From: Cryptomeria japonica
Taxonomy: Eukaryota; Streptophyta; Pinopsida; Cupressales; Cupressaceae
Direction: 5' to 3'
DNA length: 62,000 bases
Assembly (NCBI RefSeq): GCF_030272615.1
Contig: NC_081414.1
Coordinates: 305,309,164-305,371,163, forward strand
The notes beneath the pieces were generated by a model, which saw nothing but the letters and a program-made list of their open reading frames with translations, was not told the origin of the DNA and searched no databases. Each line of letters starts with the position of its first letter. Position 1 is the first letter of the stretch. Of the stretch, positions 23,659 through 34,728 are shown piece by piece. Both the position numbers and the translations under genes were made by a program.

Positions 23659-24904
23659 TGTCTCCCCCAACTATAATGACAATAATAATACCTCTAATTG
23701 AAATCTCAATCCGAAGTTTGGACATTCATATGGTAGAGTTTACTATTCTCATGACTGGTGTTCATTTAGTTGTCAATCCAGGAATGTAAAACTTGGAATG
23801 GGTCTGCAATATATATGCATTGAGCTCCTTAAATGATTATTCTAAATTACTGTAGGAAAGGTAGGAATGGAAATCATAAAAGGCTAAATGAAAGCTTTAC
23901 AAAACTCTGCTGAAATGATCTAATGAAAATAATAGGAATCACACCGTTCTGCCTTGGTTGCAGGAACAATCAAAGGATCTATTTCTAATGGCTGTAGGAA
24001 CAATCTAGTCATGAACTTCTATTGCAACTAAGTAAAAATTAACTTCAATAATCATAAACACAGGATCACTCACCAAGTGGGCCCCCTTGGATGAGTGATA
24101 TCAAACTCTCAACAAAGAACTATTAATAGATCAGAATAACATATTTTTATTCATTTCTTCCTGAAAGATGATTACATATTCTAAGAGAGATAATTCAGAA
24201 TGCGTGACAAAAACTCTGCTCAATCCCTTTCCATTATGTCTAACTCTCAGAAAAGAAGGAAGACCTTATTATAAAGAAAATATAAACTAAAATGGACAAC
24301 TCCAGTTACGCCCATAAGAAAAGGTGGATAACTGTCAATTGAAGGGGATAACAGAGAGCTTGGTTGCAAGAACTGTGGGTATGAAACTGAACCACAGTCT
24401 TTGCATGCCAAAGCGATATTTTGCAAATTAAACATGCACCAGAGTTAAACTCCCATGGTGAAGTACAACTGCTCTGATTATGCCATAGATTGTGCTTACT
24501 TGAATATCCTTCAGTTTGACCTCCAGCTATCTAAACGTGATTCTCCAGTCCTTAGGCGCGAAAGAAAATTCTCCACTGTAGCATCAATTATTATCTGCAC
24601 TAAAATAGAAATAACATACAAGGACATGCATATGTATCTTACTTAACTAATACATTCATTAACTCACATATGAAATCATCCTAAATAATCCACATATCAC
24701 AGGGACAAACCATTTGGCTGTAGGAATAAATTGGCATGGCTATAGGAATTAACCGACAAAGTTCAAACATGATTTCTTAAGTTCAGTTTTAAAACATGGA
24801 TTACATATAGTCAATTCACAATATTTTACTATCACAATGCAACCCAAAAGATACCAAAAACCTAAGAATCTTGATAAAAAACGTGTCAATACACTGACTT
24901 ATCA
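23659..24904 (-). repeat. 3' LTR of element B
   Basis: 1,246 bp, TGTCTCCCCC to CTTATCA on the plus strand. It aligns with 41332-42576 along its whole length with a modest number of substitutions, mostly transitions. Confidence 0.95.
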
Positions 24905-24917
24905 TGCCCCCCCAACA
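24905..24917 (-). other. Element B polypurine tract
   Basis: The minus strand reads TTGGGGGGGCA directly before the 3' LTR, and this follows the stop codon of the extra ORF by a few bases. Confidence 0.85.
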
Positions 24918-27320
24918 TTAAGGGTTTGCTGCTCCTGCAGTAAAAGGGAAATTTCTAATTTTTGCTAAAACTCTGAAATCACCAACAGTGTCCTGTCCAG
25001 TTCCCTTGGAAGGCAAATTCCAATAAAATCCCTTCATTTTCTCCAACTTGGACCATCTAGCTATTTCTTCCACATCTACATCATAATTTTGTTTTGTTGG
25101 TTGGCATGCCAAAAGTGGCCACATAAGGATAGGAGGCTGAAAGATTAATGGCAACCAATTATTGGATTTCTCCGTGCCTAGCTATATGTACTTGGAGGCT
25201 CTCTGTATAGCTGCATGAAAATTCTGTAATGAGTAGGGTTCTCCCAGTTTTAAATGATCTGGTAGATGATTCCAGTATTGAGTTAGTCCTTCTAGTCCTA
25301 TTTTCCTGTGGGTCTGAACCAATTGCTCATACGCTTGATAGACTTCCTCTCTCATTGGAAGTACTATCTTACTAACATCATCTCTTATTAGCAACTTTTG
25401 CCAATCATAATACAAAACCCTGGATGCTTCTGATTCCCTCCTCAATGGCAATGGACAATCAAGTTCCAATTTTTCAAACTCCTTGGCTTGTGGTCCTATA
25501 ATCATCTCATTTTGTATCCAAGACATTAGAGCTCTAAGATGGATATCCCCAATGTACAACAAAGGATTCCATTCTCTATCCTAGGGTACAACATAGTTAT
25601 GTAAATATAATTCACATAACAGATTCCTTACAACATGTGGGGAGGTTTGATAAGCATGATAGAATTCCTCAGGTGTTTCCAAGGATGGATTAAGGTCCCT
25701 TACAATGCAATTTAATCTGAAATTCAGATACCATTCTTTCAAGTGCACTGCATAAATTCTTGGGGGAGCCCTACATTGCATTATCTCAGGAACCATACCA
25801 TAAATTTCTTCAACCTTAGTCTCCAATTCCTTAATTCTATTATCTTTCTTCTCAATCTCTTTTTGCTGCTTATTAATTATCCCTTGCAACCTATCCTTCT
25901 CTATTTCCCATTGCCTAAAGAATTTTAAAGCAATTGATAAACTAGTTAGGGATGAAGGAGTTCTTATAGGTCCTACCTTAGACCGTGGGATTTCTTCAAT
26001 AACTTCCTCATTCTGGATTGGCATATCTCCCACATTTTCTTCAGGTTGCTATGGAACATCATCAATAATCTCCTCACATTGCAATGCCATTGAAGCCAGA
26101 TTTGCAAGCTTATCCATTACAATTTTTTCCTGAATTTCTTCTCCTACAAGATTTTCTTGCATTTCCTCTTCTACAGGGTTCTCTTGAATTTCCTTCTCTA
26201 TAGGGTTCTCTTGAATTTCCTCTTCTGTAGGGTTTTGTTGAATTTCCTTCTCTGTAGCATCTTCTTCTTCCGAAGTTTCTACTGCAATCACCTCTACTGG
26301 ATTACTCACTAGTTGAGTCTTTTGTGTCCTCCTTCTTATTCTCCTCACATACACTTTTGAAACAGATGCAGGAGTTTTTGTTTTTGTTTGATGCCTCTTG
26401 GCTGCGGGAGGGATATGCGCTTCCTGCGGCCAGATAACAAATTCTTCATCTGACTCCTCCTTATCCAATTCTTTTCCTTCCCTTTGCAAAACAAGTGAAC
26501 CTCCTTGAAGAGAGGTAGAGGGTTGTCCTTCGATTGACTCTTCTTCAATATTTTCTTCTAAAATAATTGCAGCTCCTTCAACAACCAGCAAACCCTCATC
26601 TTCACCAGAAAGACCTTCTGCAACTATCTCTTCTTGAACATGTGGATTATTTTCAATAGGGGCTTCATCTACCCTAAATTGCAGAATATCCTCAAACACA
26701 CTCCGTTCCATCTGTGAAACATCTCTCAGGGACCATTGTACCAGCAACTTCACCAGTCCATGATGGCTAACAGAGTGATTTCCATATTTTTTAGTCTCCT
26801 TAGCACTTATAGAAATGAGATGATACAAGAAATTTGGGACATTAACTCGCCGGTCATGAGGTAGATGACTAAGTAACTTGAAGTGAGGTGAATGGAGATT
26901 TGAATACTATCTTTCATAGGTAATATATTTCATAATATACAGAGCTACCTGAGGCCAATGTGCTGGCAAAGAAACCCTTCTAGTCCCTTGCCTATCCACC
27001 ATTAAGGGTCTGTCAGTAGAAATTGTGAACTTTGCCCTGGCACTCCTTGCATCCTTCAATTCTAGAAAGAGTTCTCCTTCCTGTAGCAACCCTGTGACCT
27101 CTGCAATTCGCTGCTCTGTAGCAATTAACCTCAACCCCTTAACTGTAGCTTCTCCTTCATCAAAAGAATGCATAAATTTTGCAGCTATTTCATCATTGAA
27201 ATCCCTAATTCTCAAGAAATAATCCAGCCAGCCATGGTTTTGGAAATAATGCACATAGACAACATCCTATAGAAACCCTTCATAGACAGTTGGTTCATGG
27301 CGAATCAGATCACCACCCAT
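24918..27320 (-). pseudogene. Element B extra ORF downstream of integrase (801 codons)
   Basis: From ATG 27320-27318 (MGGDLIRHEPTVYEGFL) to TAA 24920-24918 the phase never shifts over 2,403 bases. It is broken by five codons only, all TAG (near 27270, 26905, 26046, 25578 and 25179). The N-terminal about 140 residues form a compact domain (FNDEIAAKFMHSFDEGEA, GLRLIATEQRIAEVTGLL) that resembles the head domain of putative plant transposon proteins. Next come an acidic Glu-rich stretch with four NP(I/V/T)E(E/K)EIQE-type repeats, a basic KRHQTKTK and RRIRRRTQK patch that could be a nuclear signal, and a coiled coil (QWEIEKDRLQGIINKQQKEI). The C-terminal third is helical and Trp/Tyr-rich. Extra ORFs here are known in Tat and Athila lineages; their role is unknown. 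Confidence 0.85.
26100..26270 (-). repeat. Short amino-acid repeat in the extra ORF
   Basis: About five tandem copies of a roughly 30-base unit encode variants of ENPIEKEIQ. They give an acidic, Gln-bearing tract in the middle of the extra ORF of element B. Confidence 0.8.
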
Positions 27321-27758
27321 CTTTTACTCTGATACTTCCGCAACTTCACCAAAATGTTTGACAGATTCACAAAAGTTAAAATATACATATCTTAAATTTG
27401 GCGGCAGAACTTATTATTCACTTGCATGAAATAATAATCATCATAAGTAATGTCAGTTAGGAAATTAGTTCGGGATAATAAATCTTACTGGGAAAAAGGA
27501 CCATAAAGTACCCCCCAACTTAACCTAGCACATGTCCACACAAGCTGATGAGATTTCGGGTTTGGAGCGGATAAAAACAGGATTAAAATCATAATAACCT
27601 AATAAATGCATAATTAAAATAAAGTACAATATACATGTACCTGCAATTGGGTGAAAATGATGGCGAAATGAAATGAAGTGACAAGTAAGAAAGTGGGATG
27701 GAGTGTAGTGGATGGAACTTTATGTACGGAGAATAGTATTCCTCATGGAAATATTTTA

Positions 27759-28990
27759 TTATGATACGACAAATAAGTTCACTACAGAGGCTGCAGGAAT
27801 ATCACCTTTATCAACATGCTCAAATGCAACAGGAAGCTCATGAATTGATACTGAAGCATTGACAGTTGCTACAGGAACTTGTATTTCATTTTGAGGAGCA
27901 AATTGCTATAGGAACTCTTCTCTAGTAGCTGGCTTGTGATAAAGTCGTAGTCGGTGTCCATTCACTAAGAGTTTAAATCGAACAGGATCTATTGTGGACA
28001 ACCAGACTGCTCCATTGTGAAAAACTTCTTCTACCTCATAAGGACCTAACCACCTTGTTTGGAGTTTTCCCATAGCATCCTTATATCTGGAATCATACAA
28101 GAGTGCCAAGTCACCAACTTTGAATTTCTTTTCTTTGATATATTTATCATGCCATCTGGCTCTTTGGTTTTGAATCAACTCTGTCTGTTGAACAACTATC
28201 TTTCTCCATTCATCAAGAGCATTTAACTGCTGAATGCATTCCTTCTATGCTTCAGACAATGTCATATTCAGTTGTAGAGCTGTTCTCAAGGTTTTATGCT
28301 CAAATTCAATAGGCATCATTTCTATTTTGCCATAAACCATCTCAAAAGGTGTGAATCCAATTGTTGTTTTCCATGTTGTTCTATATGCCCAAATTGCCTC
28401 TGAAAGCCGATTAGACCAATCTTTCTTGTGGATAGACACTGTTTTTGCAAGAATAGCCTCAAACTCTCTGTTGGTAACTTCTACTTGGCCATTAGACTGT
28501 GGATGATATAGAGTAGATTTCCTGTGTCTTATATTGTATTCATTGACCAAAGCTTTTATCAATGTTGATGTAAATTGAGGTCCCTGATCTGCAACAATTT
28601 CCCTAGGTACTCCATATCTTGTAAATATTTCTTCATAGAGAAATTCAGCGACCTTATTATCTCTTTCATGTTGCATAGCTCTAGCTTCCACCCATTTTGT
28701 CACATAGTTTGTACATACCAAGATATAAGATTTGCCATTAGAAGGTGTATCAATGGGGCCAACAAAATCTAATCCCCATTTATCAAATGGTGTAACAAAT
28801 ATTTGAGGATATAGTGGCATCTCATTAGATTTTGTAGGTCTGTCCATTCACTGACATCTTTCACACTTCCTTGTGTAGTGTAGGCCAATAATAACCAGTA
28901 TTGAGTATTTTCAGTGCTATCCTTTTGGTAGCAAAATAACCTCCACATGGCTCATCATGACATGCAAGATGTCATATGTTTCATCCTCTC
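27759..28990 (-). pseudogene. Element B integrase with GPY/F C-terminus
   Basis: The core piece (28847-28245) has WGLDFVGPI, IVADQGPQFTS and NGQVEVTNRE, giving an intact D-D-E set with 35 residues between the second Asp and the Glu. The piece 28178-27906 has KFKVGDLALLYDSRYK and WLGPYEVEEVFHNGAVWL, the GPY/F module, and no chromodomain follows. Stops: TGA before MDRPTK (fits CGA), TAG near 28246 and near 27905 (fit CAG). The frame ends with TAA at 27759-27761. The enzyme would join the cDNA to chromosomal DNA; its catalytic residues survive but the frame is broken. Confidence 0.92.
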
Positions 28991-29000
28991 TGACACATCA

Positions 29001-30830
29001 TCACATGACTTGATCAGGTCCAGTATAAAAAAGACAATCAACAATCCATGAAAAGTTAAAACTTTTTTCAACTAGCAACCTTCTTTCCTTAGGAGAAAAA
29101 AAAATTGGCATCTTAGCTGTAGCTAAATAGTTGGCAATATCAGCATACCAAGGAGTATGAGCTTGCATGAGAAACAAATTCTCATCTGGAAAAGTGTCAT
29201 CTATCATTGTAGAGTCTTCCTGCAATTGAAGACGTGAAAGATAATCTGCAACAACATTAGACTTCCCTGGCTTATCAACAACTGTGATATCAAATTCTTG
29301 CATCAACAATAACCAGCGAGCCAGTCTACTGGTGATGGATGGCTTATTCATGAGATATCTAATTGCAGTATGATCTGTATGCACAAATATGGGATACCCT
29401 GTAATATAGTGTCTAAACTTGTTAAGGGCATAATGACAGCTAGCATTTCCTTTTCTGTAACTGTATAATTCAATTCAGATCCTTGCAAATTCTTGCTGAT
29501 ATAATATATTGCATTTTCCAACTTGTCAACTTTTTGTCCTAGCACTACTCCTATAGCATAATTAGATGCATCAGTATGGATTTGGAATGGTAGAGACCAA
29601 TTAGGTCCTTTTAGAACTGGTGCTTGAGTCAAAGCATGCTTAAGTTTTAAAAAAGCTTCATTGTATGCTGAGGTCCATTTAAATTCTGCACCTTTAGTAA
29701 GCAATGTATATAAGGGACTTGCAATTTAGGTGAAATCTTTGATAAACCTTCTGTAGTATCCAGCATGGCCAAGAAAACTTCTCACATCTTTCTGCTTCAC
29801 AGGGTCATTAATATGCTGAATAACCTCAATCTTTGCTGGATCCACTTGTATGCCTTGTAAAAATATATGATGACCAAGGACTATTCCTTCTTCCATCATA
29901 ATGAAACACTTTTCACTATTTAGAGATAAGTTGTAGTCTTCACACCGCTGCAAAACTTTCTTCAAATTACCCAATGCTTGATCAAATTTAGAACAATAGG
30001 TTGTAAAGTCATCCATGTAAATTTCCATAATGTCTTGAGAAATATCAGAAAAATACTGATGACTACCCTTTGAAAAGTGGCTGGAGCATTACACAACCCA
30101 AAAGGAAGAACATAATATGCATAAGTGCCCCATGGACAAGTAAATGTTGTTTTCTCCTGATCCCCAGGAGCTATTTGTATCTGATTATAGCCACTAAATC
30201 CATCCAGAAATGAAAAATATCTCTTACCAGCAAGAGAATCCAATACCTGATCCACAAATGGTAGTGGAAAATGATCCTTCCTTGTGGAAAGTTCAAAGCT
30301 CTATAATCAACACATACTCTCCATTTGCCTCCATTTTTAGGAACTATCACCAAAGGTGATACCCATTAACTATCAGAGATAGGATAGATAAACCCAACTT
30401 TCAACAATTTCTGCAATTCTTCTTTAACTATCTCCTTCAGAGCATGATTGACTCTTCTTTGAGGTTGTCTGAGGGGGAAACACTCATCCTTTATGTAAAT
30501 GCAATGAGTACAAACTGCTGGATCAATTCCATTCATATCCTTGTAATCCCATGCAAAGGCATTTCTATGGAGTTTTAACAAGTCCACCAAGCTATCCTTC
30601 TGAGTATCTGCTATATTCTTATTGATGTTCAAATATTTATTCAATTCAACCTCTATCTTGATAGTAAGATCAATCTGATTTATATCAGAAACATGAGAAT
30701 ATGACAATTCTTGCGGCAACAAGGTATGCAAGATATCAATGGCTGCAGGAAAGTCCAACCCTGCTATATTCAGAACGAATTCCTGCAATTCTTGTTCTTC
30801 TATTAGTTCGTTTATCAAGACCTTATAAAT
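29001..30830 (-). pseudogene. Element B reverse transcriptase and RNase H
   Basis: Landmarks in order: NHALKEIVKEELQKLLKVGF, VIVPKNGGKWRVCVDYRALN, FSFLDGFSGYNQIQIAPGDQ, TFTCPWGTYAYYVLPFGLCN, the intact YMDD box (MEIYMDDFTTY), GIVLGHHIFLQGIQVDP and FLGHAGYYRRFIKDF. RNase H follows with PFQIHTDASNYAIGVVLGQ, EKEMLAVI and a TDHTAIRYLMNKP block. At least three single-base frame changes (about 30295, about 30070, about 29400) and stops break it. The order and motifs are Ty3/gypsy. Confidence 0.93.
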
Positions 30831-30945
30831 GATTGATTCTTCATCATATAACTATAATGAGTGGCACTCGATTAATCATCATAAGGTGATTAATAGAGTC
30901 AATTTCTTTAAATTCCTCTCTCAAAATAGGCCAAACAGCCCCCTG

Positions 30946-31327
30946 CTACTCAAGCTGAGGTTGTGCAAGGGAATACAAGGCCGATGTTTTTGTGGAACTG
31001 CCATCTGAAATAGTCATGTCTCCTAATCTACACCCAATATATGCATCAGCTATGGCAAACCATGGTCTTCCCAAAATGATTGGATATCCTCCCAATGTTG
31101 CTTTTGGGGATAAAATCATAAAGTCTACAGGATATTCCCAGGAATCTAGAATGACCACTATATCTTCTATTATACCATCAGGTCTTACTGCAGAGCCATC
31201 AGCAAGTTGGAGAACTGTGGGTGTAGCCCTTAAACTATCTATCTCTAGATGTTTCATTACTTCCCTTGTCATTACATTAATGGCTGCCCCTAGATCAACT
31301 AAAACATTTTTTATCTGACTGCCATTA
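30946..31327 (-). pseudogene. Element B protease, C-terminal part
   Basis: After the insertion point of element C the frame reads KNVLVDLGAAINVMTREVM, with DLGA in place of the usual D-S/T-G-A, as in Athila/Tat proteases. Then come VLQLADGSAVRPDGIIEDI and YPIILGRPWFAIADAYIGC, the flap and C-terminal ILGRP block. If element C and its 5-bp duplication are removed, this is in phase with the gag frame that starts at 41239. A TAG at about 30944 (fits CAG) ends it. Confidence 0.92.
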
Positions 31328-32210
31328 ATGACTGTAAAGCGGAAAAATCGAACCCTAGTTGTTCTCCCCTCCCCAACTCCAAGGAGAGAGAAGGGAGATT
31401 CACTAGGGTTGATGGTTTTCACTTAGGAGGGACTTTACATTCAAAAGAGGGGTTGAAACCCACAAGATCCAATCCCACGCAATGCAAGATTGGATTCTAA
31501 ATGAGTTTCAAGGGTTGTGATAGCAAGGCTACCCTCTTTTGTAAAGAATGTAGATAGAATGATTAAGCTAGGAATACATAGAAAGTGAGAAAGATTCGCT
31601 TATAAGCTAAGATAGGGATATGATATGAAGTTGCAGACCTGGAATTAGTAGTAAAATGTTGGGATGGTGCTGTTCTACAAATTTGAGCAAAAGTTGACGG
31701 GACGATGGCGCCCGGCGTGCACACGGTCCTCCGAAAAATCTGCGAAACGAAGGGGGATCTGTTCGTCTCTGCACAAGGATTCTAGATCTTCAATTTCAGC
31801 TGCATACCTGCAACCTAAACACAGAAAAGCGAAGATGATTGGGGGGTTCGGGATTAGGGGTTTGCCCTTAGGTCAAACCCCGATTTTGGAATTAACCAAG
31901 AAATGAGAAATGCTGTAAATGTAAATGACTGTAATGTAAAACAAGTACTAGTACCTTGTTGTAAGGATGTTTGTATCCTTATATGTGAAGGTATAGATGT
32001 TGTTGTTTGTTGTATGTTGTATGTTGTAGCATGTGATCTCCTCTTCAATGGTTGAATCCTTGTCTTGAATGCAACACTTAGCCTTGAATGGAGACTTAGA
32101 ATGATCAATTGCTTTAAGGAATGTTTGAATGCTTGAATGCTTGAATGCTTGAATGTTTGAGTATCGTTTCCACCTTTTTCACCTCTATCCAAATGAGAGA
32201 GGAAAATGTA

Positions 32211-32220
32211 GTTTATATAC
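32211..32220 (-). promoter_or_regulatory. TATA box in the element C LTR
   Basis: The minus strand reads GTATATAAAC. The same box is kept at 38821-38830 in the other LTR. The copy in the 5' LTR (right side) would drive the element's RNA. Confidence 0.65.
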
Positions 32221-32334
32221 TTGCCAATTAGGGTTGATAGACTGATTTTCCCGACCTTAAGCCGACCAGGAAATGTTATTTTCCAATTTGCAAACAAAAA
32301 GACCCGAAGTCCCATAGGAGACCGGGCCCAAAAT

Positions 32335-32432
32335 AGGGCCAGGGACCAGGGCGCTGGGCGCCATGGTCCTGGGGGACCAGGGTGCTGGGCGCCCTAGTCC
32401 TGAAGGACCAAGGCACTGGGCGCTCTGGTCCC
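32335..32432. repeat. GC-rich palindromic triplicate in the LTR
   Basis: Three units of about 31-33 bp, each of the type GGACCAGGGCGCTGGGCGCC ending in TGGTCCT or a variant, so each is an imperfect palindrome. In the right LTR (about 38943-39034) the middle unit has lost about 11 bases. It stands out in AT-rich DNA. Confidence 0.88.
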
Positions 32433-32603
32433 ACCTCCCGGGACAACAGGGTGCAAGGAGGGATCAGGCAGGGTGCTGGAAAAATGTAGTTTTTGATGTT
32501 GTGGACAAGTTTCGGGGTCTCCATTCAGGTTCAGTGTTGCGTCACCATCGTGAAGACCCAAATGCGGTCGAAATTGCAAGTGTCACAATTTTAGGATGCT
32601 ACA

Positions 32604-33342
32604 TTTAGCCCCCACTTTAGCGGGAGTATAAGCATACGCTCATACTTTCGGTAAAGTACAAGGAAACAACATTGAAAAACTTTCACCACGTCAAGGAGGC
32701 AAGATACACCAAGCCCCCAGTGGACTAAGGATCTTACGACTTCGATTGACAAAGTAAAAGGGAAGATCACGAGGGAGAACCATGACTGTCAGTAGTAAGG
32801 TTCCCTCACTATGAGTCATGCAAGAAAGATATCAAAAATTTTCAAGGCAAAGCTAAATTTGCCAAGAAATTTTCAAGTATCTTGAAAAGATATGAACGGG
32901 ATGTATGCCCCCCTATGTTAAAGCGATCGCACATGCCTCACCGGGGGTGATTGCTTTAAGGTAGTGATACATATAAGAAATGAGAAAGGAGCACGTTATC
33001 ACAAGGATTTATCCCCCAAGTGTGAGATAAGCCCAAGGATAATAGACACAAAACATAAAGCACAAGGTGACTTCACTTTCCTCGGGTTCAGTATGCTATA
33101 TGATAATTCATGTATATCATATGTATGTATGCATAATTGTTCTTCATTCCCCAATCAAGGAAGGTCACTTAGAAGAAGGGAACACATGTGTCTTTTGAGT
33201 CAACATGAGAGAGACCAAAGAGATCTCAATGCTTTGCATCATCCTCAAGTAGACAACACTAAGGACAACAAATAGAAGAATGAGAATAACATATAGAAGA
33301 AGTAACAAAAGAGAGGAGGAGAGAATCTGCTATGCTAATGAA
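32604..33342 (-). other. Element C 3' untranslated region and purine tract
   Basis: Next to the 3' LTR the minus strand reads AGTGGGGGCTAAA (32604-32616), the likely purine tract. The other 700 bases have no protein-like frame. In a complete element pol would lie before this region; none is seen. Confidence 0.7.
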
Positions 33343-34245
33343 CTAGTCTAGCACGTCATCTACCCCCCGATCTTGCTGATCAACATTTCGGGAAGGCAGG
33401 GAACACGCTAGAGGAGGAACATTCAACACAGCAGATGGAGCTATCACAAGATCCAAACAAGGGCTATGTTCATGTTCCAAGCCACGTTGTTCTTGTCTAG
33501 GAGCTAGGATAAGTGCTTTAGAAAATTCATTAGATAAATGGTTATCAACATCAACAAGTTCATATTCACTATCAGAAGCAAGAGAAGTAACATTTTCATC
33601 TATATCATCATCAAGATTTATAAAAATAGGGTCTTTAACTCGCATAGGATCAAGACCATCATGCATCTTATGTTTAGGAGATTTCGGCTCAATCGTCGGC
33701 TGAGGAGAAAATGAAATAATATTAGTTGAAGGTGTTTTTGGGGATTGCAAAGTTTGAGAGGCAGCTGCCTGAGCTCTAAGACGACGCTTTCGTCGGCGTT
33801 CACGTGCATAACGATTTCGTCTAGTCTTAGTAGGAAGTTGCGAAGATTGAGGAGGAGGAGTGTTCTCATTCTTGTCACTTGGGTATTTAGGTTGTGGTTT
33901 CTTAGGCTGAAAAATAGGAGAAGAGGAAGGTCTCTTCTCTCCATAAGAGGAAGGAGGAGGAACTGCTCCATATAAGGGAGGAATATTTGGTTTAGGAAGG
34001 AGACCAAGTCCATCATGACGAGGAGGGATAGGTCTACTCTTGGGAAGTTTATTAGATATAGGCATAGTCACATCCATAGGGATGGGTTGGGAATCTTCTT
34101 GAGGAAAGACATTAGTTTTATCTTTCAAAGGAAGAACTTCCTTCTCAAGAATGATAGGAATGTCAAGTTTGGGTGTTCTAGGTTCACTTAGAGATAGGAT
34201 CATATCTTTTTTCCACTTTTGATAAGATTTGAAAAGATGATCACT
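33343..34245 (-). pseudogene. Element C Pro-rich basic tail of the gag-protease protein
   Basis: In phase with the protease piece upstream and separated from it by one TGA (fits CGA). It reads PIPPRHDGLGLLPKPNIPPL, a Pro/Ser/Lys-rich stretch, a very basic block TRRNRYARERRRKRRLRAQ, then an acidic FINLDDDIDENVTS stretch, and ends at TAG just below 33343. The basic block could bind RNA or act as a nuclear signal. I know of no enzyme here. Confidence 0.7.
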
Positions 34246-34728
34246 TCACGGAGGAAGAGATTGGAATTGTTTAGGCCAAAAGTAATCAAGAGGAATGCTA
34301 GAAGTTCTTTCGGCTGGTTTAAAGAGACTATGATTGAGAGTAACAACTTCACCATTATGGGGAAATTTCAAACACTTGTGAATAGGAGAAGCAATAGCTT
34401 TCATGGAAGATAGCCAAGGATAGCCTAGCTTCACACGAAATTGTTCGGATGATGGAATAATAGCAAAGTCCACATCAAGGGATTTGTTATGGACCTCAAT
34501 AGGTAATGTAATAGAACCAATTGCAGGAGAAGAAAATGCATCAAATAATTTCACAACAACATTTGTTTCGTCATAGATCACTTGATTCAATTGCAAAGTA
34601 AAAATAAATTCTTCAGTAATGATATTAACCATGCAAGAAGGATCAATAAGCACTCCACGGCAAGGTGTATTTTTGACTTTTGCAACTATATATAAAGGAC
34701 CATCAGGTGCCCTGATAGTTTCACTGAA
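34246..34728 (-). pseudogene. Element C protease-like domain
   Basis: After a one-base frame change near 34728 the sequence reads GPLYIVAKVKNTPCRGVLID then PSCMVNIITEEF, and later KLGYPWLSSMKAIASPIHKC and LKFPHNGEVVTL. The last block matches the LGRPWLH...ASTLHQKLKF pattern after Tat-type proteases. The catalytic site normally has D-G/S-G; here it is D-P-S, so it is unlikely to work. Confidence 0.75.

Larger units (their letters stand above)
31333..32603 (-). repeat. 3' LTR of element C
   Basis: 1,271 bp, TGTAAAGCGG to GATGCTACA. It contains an 8-bp GAATGCTT run (about 32128-32160), a promoter-like TATA box at 32211-32220 and a GC-rich triplicate at about 32335-32432. Differences from 37943-39206 are few and mostly C/T or G/A. 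Confidence 0.95.

Noticed and set aside
24247-24646. Small open frames in the LTRs of element B
   Set aside because: They repeat in the other LTR with different breaks, have no conserved protein pattern and are chance frames.
32276-32608. Pro/Gly-rich open frames in the LTRs of element C on both strands
   Set aside because: They arise from the GC-rich palindromic triplicate, occur on both strands and in both LTRs, and show no protein-like pattern.
33343-34203. A separate host gene with a basic RRKRRLRAQ block
   Set aside because: It is in phase with the element C gag-protease frame and lies between its LTRs, so it is the tail of that polyprotein.
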